Source: Bacteroidota bacterium
Lineage (GTDB): Bacteria; Bacteroidota; Ignavibacteria; Ignavibacteriales; Ignavibacteriaceae
Assembly: GCA_024278655.1 (NCBI GenBank)
Contig: JAJRSV010000463.1
Location: forward strand, 1 to 10,720
Length of the DNA stretch: 10,720 nt
Direction: 5' to 3'
In this document: positions 6,043-10,720 of the stretch, in pieces
Layout of the letters: the number at the start of each line of letters is the position of its first letter
How positions within the stretch are numbered: the stretch's first letter is position 1
Notes under the pieces: generated by a model
The model's input: the letters and a program-made list of their open reading frames with translations, nothing else
Told to the model about the DNA's origin: nothing
Database searches by the model: none
Translations under genes and position numbers: made by a program

Positions 6043-6489
6043 ATGAAACTGCTGATTCCCGGCTTATTCATTGCAGTGCTGTTAGTAAATGCATGTTCAA
6101 CTTTAACGCTAAAGCCCGCAGATTTTGCCTGGCCTATCGAATCGGTCCTTAAAATTGACGACAACGGAACGGTTACCGAAGAGAGATATTCGCTTTCGTT
6201 TAACACTACCGGACTTTTCTACGAAGAAGCCGGCGATTCACTTGCGTATAAAAATAAAGAGCTGAGGATAATAAGAGATTCCGGCGGTTATTATTTTGTT
6301 ACAGCCGCAGCATTCAAAAACGTTTATGTGTTTACCGCTGAAGAAGGTGCATTAAAACTGTTCAGCAAAATTCTTATTTCCGAAACCGGGCTGGTTAATC
6401 CCGCCTTTAATCAAAGAGCACCGTACATCGAGCTGCTGAACGACGGCAAAAGTCTTTATCTGACTAATACAGGAATTAAAAAGGACTAA
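6043..6489 (+). CDS. Small lipoprotein of unknown family, first gene of a two-gene operon
   Basis: From ATG 6043 the product is 148 residues and begins with a textbook lipoprotein signal: a lysine, a hydrophobic run and the lipobox VNAC with C18. An earlier in-frame ATG at 5995 would add 16 residues, including FRREY, ahead of the signal and overlaps the likely promoter, so it is rejected. The mature part reads as alternating beta strands: FAWPIESVLKID, TVTEERYSLSFNTTGLFYEE, KELRIIRDSGGYYFVTAAAFKN via YVFTAEEGALKLF, and a closing SLYLTNTGI. I do not recognise the family. The stop is 3 bases before the ATG of the coiled-coil protein, so the two are surely co-transcribed and may act together in the envelope. 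Confidence 0.8.
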   Translation: MKLLIPGLFIAVLLVNACSTLTLKPADFAWPIESVLKIDDNGTVTEERYSLSFNTTGLFYEEAGDSLAYKNKELRIIRDSGGYYFVTAAAFKNVYVFTAEEGALKLFSKILISETGLVNPAFNQRAPYIELLNDGKSLYLTNTGIKKD

Positions 6490-6492
6490 ACA

Positions 6493-7737
6493 ATGAGGAA
6501 GAATCTGAACTTAATATTAAATATCTTTTTCGCGGTTTTAATCTTTAATTCATTTACGGCTGCTCAATCCGATTACGAGATAGTGCAAAACTTCAAACAG
6601 AAATATAGGCAAATAGAAGAATCGATAAAGAAAGCTAACACAATTGAAGAGTTGAATTCGCTTGTAGCCAGTATTGACAGATTGAGAAGCGAATATATGC
6701 AGTATAAAGATTTGCTCGATAAAAGTCTTTACCCCGATAATTTCGATAAGTCGTTTGAAAGATTGAACAGCGAGTTTGTAGTAAGGAACAGAGACTTAAC
6801 GCAGGTAGATATTCTTCAAACCGAGAACCTTCAGCTTAAAGAGCAGGTTGAACTTTTAAACAAACAGAACAGCGCACTGCTTTCACAAATTCAATCAATT
6901 GAATATGCAACAAAGAAAGACAGCAAAAAAGTAGCCGAGTTGGAGAAGCTTGTAGCTGAATTAAAGTCTTCGTTAAAGAAACGTGATGACTTGATTATGA
7001 GTATTGTTGACAGTTTAATGCCACAGCTTATGAAAAAGGAAGCTTATTTTTCTTCGAGGGAAAAAAACGATATTTATCTGAAAGCGGAAAAGAACAACGT
7101 TCTTGATAACGTAAAGAGAGCGCTTCAGGATAACATCAGCTTTCTTAAAGTTACCTCGCTACAGCCGGAAGATTTAAGCGAAGTTAAAAAGCAGCAGGAA
7201 CAATTTGCAGAGTTCTGGCAGGATGCAGGAGTAAAGCTTGTTGATATTTATTCGGCAAAAAGAAAAAAAGCGAATGAGATAGCGTTAATTGATTCGCTCT
7301 TTACCGATTGGCAGAAGGCAGTCGATACCGAGGCGTGGAATTCGATAAGGGAAGAGTTTGCTGCTAACGGCATAATGTTGATTGATTTTTCGAACGGTGA
7401 TGAATTCACAAACGTTTTAACCTCATTTATTGAAGAAGAGATAAAAAACATAGGTATAAAAAGTCCGGAAGCTTCGGAAGAAACATACCGGAATTTTGCC
7501 GACAGTACCTGGTTCAAAACAATAAAGCCGCTATGGATACCTTTCCTTGTTGAGCATCAGATGATTGAATCGGAACAGGTACTGCAGATTGAAAAGAAGA
7601 TAGCCGAATGGAACATGAAATTAACACCGGCTACTAACGAATGGCTTTATATAGTTATTGCTGCGGTAGTAATAATAATCTCAGTTTTGTTTGTAAGGGT
7701 TATGAAAAAGAAAAAATCATCACCCGGTGATGCATAA
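6493..7737 (+). CDS. Periplasmic coiled-coil protein with C-terminal membrane anchor
   Basis: The 414-residue product has a signal peptide (about 1-24, ending FTAAQ) and a helical region. A clear heptad-rich coiled coil covers about 104-165 (ILQTENLQLKEQVELLNKQN onward to LEKLVAELKSSLKKRDD). A long, mostly helical section to about 375 follows, with several aromatic clusters (FAEFWQDAG, FTDWQKAVD, WFKTIKPLWIPF). Near the end, one transmembrane helix (about 383-401, WLYIVIAAVVIIISVLFV) is followed by RVMKKKK. The positive-inside rule puts that tail in the cytoplasm and the bulk in the periplasm, a type I topology. I recognise no catalytic motif or named family. It begins 3 bases after the small lipoprotein gene, suggesting a lipoprotein-scaffold pair. 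No strong ribosome site precedes the ATG, consistent with coupling to the upstream gene. Confidence 0.8.
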   Translation: MRKNLNLILNIFFAVLIFNSFTAAQSDYEIVQNFKQKYRQIEESIKKANTIEELNSLVASIDRLRSEYMQYKDLLDKSLYPDNFDKSFERLNSEFVVRNRDLTQVDILQTENLQLKEQVELLNKQNSALLSQIQSIEYATKKDSKKVAELEKLVAELKSSLKKRDDLIMSIVDSLMPQLMKKEAYFSSREKNDIYLKAEKNNVLDNVKRALQDNISFLKVTSLQPEDLSEVKKQQEQFAEFWQDAGVKLVDIYSAKRKKANEIALIDSLFTDWQKAVDTEAWNSIREEFAANGIMLIDFSNGDEFTNVLTSFIEEEIKNIGIKSPEASEETYRNFADSTWFKTIKPLWIPFLVEHQMIESEQVLQIEKKIAEWNMKLTPATNEWLYIVIAAVVIIISVLFVRVMKKKKSSPGDA

Positions 7738-7791
7738 AAAAGTTTGCCTATGTTAGAAATGAATTCTTAAAATATGTTCGATAACTTTTTT
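7736..7791. terminator. Weak bidirectional hairpin between convergent genes
   Basis: AAAAAAGTT (7736-7744) and AACTTTTTT (7783-7791) are perfectly complementary. They lie between the ends of the coiled-coil gene and the MFS gene, so a T-run closes the stem in either direction. The stem has only two G-C pairs and the loop is about 38 bases, so termination may be weak or the match fortuitous. Confidence 0.25.
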
Positions 7792-7811
7792 ATTTGAATT
7801 GTTGATTAGTA

Positions 7812-9023
7812 TTAGAAATTTCGCTTGTTGCTTTTAAGGTTCAGCATCATTAATGCCGATATTGTTCCGAACACAAAACAGCCCGTCCACAAAGTAAACG
7901 AACCGAAACTCTCCAACACTTCGGTTCCCATCCAGGGACCGATCATAAATGCAAAGCTAAAGGTCATCTGAAAATAACCCATATACTCACCGCGTTGATT
8001 TTCCGGCGATATTACCGACACATAATCGTTTGCTGCCGGAAAGAATATCATCTCGCCGAAAGTCCAGATAATTATTGATAAAATAATGCCTGAGATTGTG
8101 TGCAGTAAAGAAAAAAGCCCAAACCCAAACCCGGTAAGAAACGAAGCAAACACTAAAGCTTTCCAATTAGCCCAGTTCCGCATTGCATCGTTAAGCGGTA
8201 CCTCAAAGAAAATAATCAGCATGGTGTTAATCGAAATCATAACTCCGAAAGTTGCTCTCGAAAAACCCAATTCATCTACTATGAACAGAGGCAGTGCGCC
8301 AATGATCTGAAAGAAAACCATTCCTGTAGGAATAATTGCAAGCAAAAGAAAAACGAATCGCCTGTTCTTAAATACGTTTGCCTTTTTAATTAAATGTTCG
8401 GTTTGATTTTCTTTTGTTTCGTTATTATTAACACCGGATTTTTTGGTTTCGCTTAAATGCGAAAACATCAAAAACACAGAAGCGGAAATTGATGTAATCC
8501 CGTCAACATAAAACAAAAGGTGAAAATTTGTTGTACTCAAAACTCCGCCGATAAGCGGACCAATGCTAATACCGAGGTTTATAGCAAGTCTGTATAAAGC
8601 GAATGCAGTTTTCCTTCGGTCTGCCGGCGCCTCTGTTGAAACAAAAGACATACTTGCCGGGCGGAATGCTTCTGCAATTACAGCCCAGAAAAAGCTGAGC
8701 AGTAAGAAGATGTAAAAGTCGGTAACGAATGAATATCCGATAAGGAATATTCCGGAAGCAAACAGAGAAATTATCATCAATCTTACCGAGCCGAACCGGT
8801 CGCTCATTCTTCCCGTAAAGGGTGCGGAAACGAAAGCGCCTACACCGTAAGCAGCGAGTACCAGTCCTGCATTACCGGTTGTTACATTCAGTTCGGAAAC
8901 AACATACAATGCCATAAAAGGCAAAACCATTGTGCCCGAACGGTATATTAAAGTTGCTGCCGAAAGTATCCATATATTACGGGGAATTTCTTTAAGCCCG
9001 CTCCAGGGGTGCTTCACAAACAC
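7812..9023 (-). CDS. MFS transporter, DHA1 drug:H+ antiporter type
   Basis: This 403-residue inner-membrane protein has about twelve hydrophobic helices in two halves, joined by a polar cytoplasmic loop at about 190-222. Motif A is clear after TM2 (GRMSDRFGSVRLM, 71-83). Motif C, the antiporter signature G-x3-GP-x2-GG, is seen in TM5 (GISIGPLIGG, 151-160). It most likely exports a small toxic compound or metabolite using the proton gradient; the substrate cannot be read from sequence. The start is GTG at 9023; a second GTG two codons later is an alternative. Neither has a strong ribosome site and the first in-frame ATG is too far inside TM1. The gene diverges from the esterase gene and is convergent with the coiled-coil gene. 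Confidence 0.9.
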   Translation of the reverse strand: MFVKHPWSGLKEIPRNIWILSAATLIYRSGTMVLPFMALYVVSELNVTTGNAGLVLAAYGVGAFVSAPFTGRMSDRFGSVRLMIISLFASGIFLIGYSFVTDFYIFLLLSFFWAVIAEAFRPASMSFVSTEAPADRRKTAFALYRLAINLGISIGPLIGGVLSTTNFHLLFYVDGITSISASVFLMFSHLSETKKSGVNNNETKENQTEHLIKKANVFKNRRFVFLLLAIIPTGMVFFQIIGALPLFIVDELGFSRATFGVMISINTMLIIFFEVPLNDAMRNWANWKALVFASFLTGFGFGLFSLLHTISGIILSIIIWTFGEMIFFPAANDYVSVISPENQRGEYMGYFQMTFSFAFMIGPWMGTEVLESFGSFTLWTGCFVFGTISALMMLNLKSNKRNF

Positions 9024-9122
9024 CTTACTATTATTTTAATATATATTGCAATTTAATTGTGCTAAATTTCACCATCAAATATTTTGTGCGTTTTGTATAT
9101 CTTTACCTTCAGGAGAATTATT

Positions 9123-9128
9123 AAAGGA
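9123..9128 (+). promoter_or_regulatory. Ribosome site that decides the esterase start
   Basis: AAAGGA lies 6 bases before the ATG at 9135, which begins a clean signal peptide. The in-frame ATG at 9084 would add 17 residues that include FRRIIKG before the signal. Confidence 0.65.
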
Positions 9129-9134
9129 ATTAAA

Positions 9135-9965
9135 ATGAAAAACATCATAGCATTATTGATTGTAGTTTTAGTTTATGTGCAGGGTTCTGCGCAAACTGTT
9201 ATTAATGCCGATTCGACTGCGAATCTGTTCAATACGCAAATAAAAACATTTCATTCACAGGTGGTTAATGATAATTACCGCATCTATATTAGTCTTCCCG
9301 ATGATTATGATAAGAGCGATAAAAGATACCCGGTGCTTTATGTATTGGATGGCGATATCTCTTTCGGGATGGCGGCAAGTATTTCGCGTTATCTTCAGTT
9401 CGGCGGCAACATACCCGAGCTGATTATTGTAGGAATGGGATACGGAGCATTAAAAGAAAAAGACGGAAATATGAGAAGACGGGATTATACCATCTCTTCA
9501 GTCCCCGGCAGAACCAACAGGGGCGGTGCACCGAAATTCAGAACATTTCTTAAAGAAGAACTTATTCCTTACATAGATAAAACTTACCGGACGGATACTA
9601 ACGACAGGGCTATTTACGGTTACTCGCTCAGCGGGTTGTTTGCTTTTTACTCGCTCTTTACCGAACCGGATTTGTTTAACCGTTACATAATCGGAAGCCC
9701 GCATCTTCTGTGGGACAATTTCAGAATATTCGATGTGCAGGAAAATGCATTTGAAAAATTTGATGATTTGAATGCAACAGTGTTTATAAGTGTCGGCAGT
9801 GAGGAAGACGAAGAAAAGTATTTTAATCCGATAGATGAAATGGTTACGAGGTTAGAAGAGAAAAACTTTAAGAGCTTGAAGCTTCACACAAAAGTGTTCG
9901 ATGGTGGAACGCACCTTATCGGTCCGCCGGAAGCATTGGCTTATGGGCTTGTTGCGGTTTTTTAA
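9135..9965 (+). CDS. Secreted alpha/beta-hydrolase esterase (esterase D / IroE-like family)
   Basis: From ATG 9135 the product is 276 residues with a signal peptide ending near GSAQ (20). The catalytic domain has the family order. First come YRIYISLPDDYDKSDKRYPV and LYVLDGD (68-74), then ELIIVGMGYG carrying the oxyanion side, RRDYT, and FLKEELIPYIDKTYRT. The nucleophile elbow is GYSLSGLFA with S164, then GSPHLLWD, the acidic run GSEEDEE (221-227) that probably supplies the acid, and GGTH with H260. This matches the putative esterase family that includes siderophore esterases and S-formylglutathione hydrolase relatives. The elbow reads G-x-S-x-S-G where most members have G-x-S-x-G-G. The end, EALAYGLVAVF, is where relatives usually stop, so the gene looks complete. 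The substrate is unknown; a periplasmic or secreted ester cleavage is inferred. A wobble-containing hairpin follows at 10023. Confidence 0.88.
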   Translation: MKNIIALLIVVLVYVQGSAQTVINADSTANLFNTQIKTFHSQVVNDNYRIYISLPDDYDKSDKRYPVLYVLDGDISFGMAASISRYLQFGGNIPELIIVGMGYGALKEKDGNMRRRDYTISSVPGRTNRGGAPKFRTFLKEELIPYIDKTYRTDTNDRAIYGYSLSGLFAFYSLFTEPDLFNRYIIGSPHLLWDNFRIFDVQENAFEKFDDLNATVFISVGSEEDEEKYFNPIDEMVTRLEEKNFKSLKLHTKVFDGGTHLIGPPEALAYGLVAVF

Positions 9966-10022
9966 AAATATTTTATGTTCTTTCTTCGCTAAAGTTGTAC
10001 TACATACTTCGATATTTAAAAG

Positions 10023-10053
10023 AAGCGTAAGCAAGAGTGCCCGCTTGCGTTTT
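10023..10053 (+). terminator. Possible terminator after the esterase gene
   Basis: As RNA, AAGCGUAAGC (10023-10032) pairs with GCUUGCGUUU (10043-10052), including two G-U wobbles, over a 10-base loop, and the stem ends in TTTT. It lies about 60 bases after the esterase stop. It could instead be a remnant of a dispersed repeat, since the surrounding 60 bases contain more short complementary pieces. Confidence 0.35.
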
Positions 10054-10128
10054 AGCACTATCGCAATTGCCTGTTGCGCACTTCTAAAATTCTACCAATA
10101 TAACAACGTTTTAGATTGTTCCGGCAGA

Positions 10129-10158
10129 CCTCACCCTGTGTCCCTCTCCTTAGTAAGG
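10129..10158 (+). repeat. Half of a palindromic dispersed repeat, interrupted by the insertion sequence
   Basis: CCTCACCCTGTG followed by TCCCTCTCC leads into the 11-base palindrome CCTTAGTAAGG (10148-10158). The natural continuation of such an element would be AGAGGGA-CACAGGGTGAGG, giving a long hairpin, but the sequence changes at 10159 to the presumed insertion-sequence end. TTAGTAAGG (10150-10158) is the expected 9-base target duplication. Its second copy would lie outside the window. Confidence 0.5.
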
Positions 10159-10720
10159 CTGAGCTTTACCCACACAAGGCACAGCGGGTTAAGGTCCATC
10201 ACGGGGAGGGTTAAATACTAAATACATTTCGGTTGCTGTTTCTAAATGTTGTAATCCTCTCCATAAGGTTTGTGTACCGGGTTCTCCGTCACCTTTCCTT
10301 CCTAAATGTCCCCCAATCCTTCCAACTAATCGTATCGCTTCCCTTAATGTTGGAGGTTCTTCCGGCACTACAGGAGTCTTGTAAACGTAGCAATGCAACG
10401 CCTTCCATTCTTCTTCCTTGAAAAATACACTGCAAGGGGCATCGGGTATCTCTCGCCCTAACATTGTCATATGATAAATCCTCCACGCAACAACCATATC
10501 TATTGCTAATGCTACTTCTATTCTATCTGTCCCGCCTAATTGTCGATTCTTTATCCGGCACCCGCTCTTAAGTGTTCTATGATAAACTTCTATACCCCAT
10601 CGCTTTGAATACCACTGAACCCGTTGCTCTGCATCCTGAAAGCTCTCTACCGGTACGGTTGTCAATAGCATCCATTCTACCGGTGAGGTTACTTCTTCAG
10701 GGGGATTTACTTCTTTTATA
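10159..10720 (-). mobile_element. IS4-family (IS50/Tn5-like) insertion sequence, transposase-3' end
   Basis: The transposase gene and a 30-base tail form the end of an insertion sequence that continues past the right edge. The boundary is placed at 10159. There the flanking palindrome breaks and CTGAGCTTTACCC followed by ACACAAGG begins. IS50 outer ends start with CTGACTC and end in ACACAAGT, so the two share CTGA and ACACAAG with a slightly different middle. The other terminal repeat is not visible, so the boundary rests on this likeness and on the palindrome break coinciding. Confidence 0.6.
10189..10720 (-). CDS. IS4-family Tn5-like transposase, C-terminal part (cut by window edge)
   Basis: The frame is open from the right edge to TAA at 10189, about 177 residues; the first methionine at 10671 is internal, not the start. 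Upstream of it the sequence reads NPPEEVTSPVEWMLLTTVPV, as in the beta-strand region before the catalytic glutamate. The IS4 signature Y-x2-R-x3-E-x6-K is exact in YSKRWGIEVYHRTLK and supplies the third acidic residue of the DDE site. GCRIKNRQL, ALAIDMVVAWRI, EEEWKAL, PTLREAIRLVGRIGGHLGRK and DGEPGTQTLWRGLQHL follow, all typical of the Tn5 C-terminal dimerisation region. No frameshift is present in the visible part, so the transposase may be intact. It cuts and pastes its own element as a dimer. Confidence 0.93.
   Translation of the reverse strand, partial: IKEVNPPEEVTSPVEWMLLTTVPVESFQDAEQRVQWYSKRWGIEVYHRTLKSGCRIKNRQLGGTDRIEVALAIDMVVAWRIYHMTMLGREIPDAPCSVFFKEEEWKALHCYVYKTPVVPEEPPTLREAIRLVGRIGGHLGRKGDGEPGTQTLWRGLQHLETATEMYLVFNPPRDGP

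Noticed and set aside
9901..10221. Plus-strand open frame of 106 codons after the esterase
   Set aside because: It overlaps the end of the esterase in another frame, crosses the hairpin and the palindromic repeat, has no ribosome site and its composition (many Ser, Arg, Cys) is not protein-like.
1..10720. CRISPR array, tRNA or rRNA genes, toxin-antitoxin pair, prophage genes
   Set aside because: No regularly spaced repeats, no cloverleaf or rRNA-like segments and no matching small gene pairs were seen on either strand.

Overview
The window reads as chromosomal DNA of moderate to low G+C from a Gram-negative bacterium. Two genes encode lipoproteins with clear lipobox cysteines, and several others have signal peptides. 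Start codons generally follow AGGAG-type ribosome sites. The small glycine/arginine-tailed RRM protein, the exported amidase with an N-terminal extension and the overall codon and residue use suggest the Bacteroidota/Chlorobiota/Ignavibacteriota neighbourhood. That placement is inference; no rRNA or tRNA is present to test it.

Layout from left to right. (1) A minus-strand two-component pair: an OmpR/PhoB-type response regulator whose TAG stop abuts the ATG of a sensor kinase cut off by the left edge. (2) A minus-strand lipoprotein with two copies of a domain resembling the extracytoplasmic part of RskA-type anti-sigma factors. A Pho-box-like direct repeat lies in its upstream region. (3) A minus-strand small exported Cys/His-rich protein. 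(4) Divergent from it, a plus-strand exported amidase-signature enzyme with a GatC-like N-terminal segment. (5) A convergent minus-strand SRPBCC protein behind a near-consensus sigma-70 promoter. (6) A long gene-free leader, then a plus-strand single-RRM RNA-binding protein closed by a textbook terminator. (7) A two-gene plus-strand operon, 3 bases apart: a small lipoprotein and a periplasmic coiled-coil protein with a C-terminal membrane anchor. (8) A minus-strand DHA1-type MFS exporter. (9) A divergent plus-strand secreted alpha/beta-hydrolase esterase. (10) At the right edge, the 3' part of an IS4-family (IS50/Tn5-like) transposase on the minus strand.

The cell-envelope theme is strong: most complete genes encode exported or membrane proteins. 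No CRISPR array, phage module, toxin-antitoxin pair or obvious defence island is visible. The most useful leads are four. The insertion-sequence end appears to lie exactly in the apex of a palindromic dispersed repeat. The duplicated anti-sigma-like lipoprotein sits beside a two-component system and a Pho-box-like operator. The exported amidase appears to carry a GatC-like module in cis. The lipoprotein/coiled-coil pair belongs to no family I recognise.
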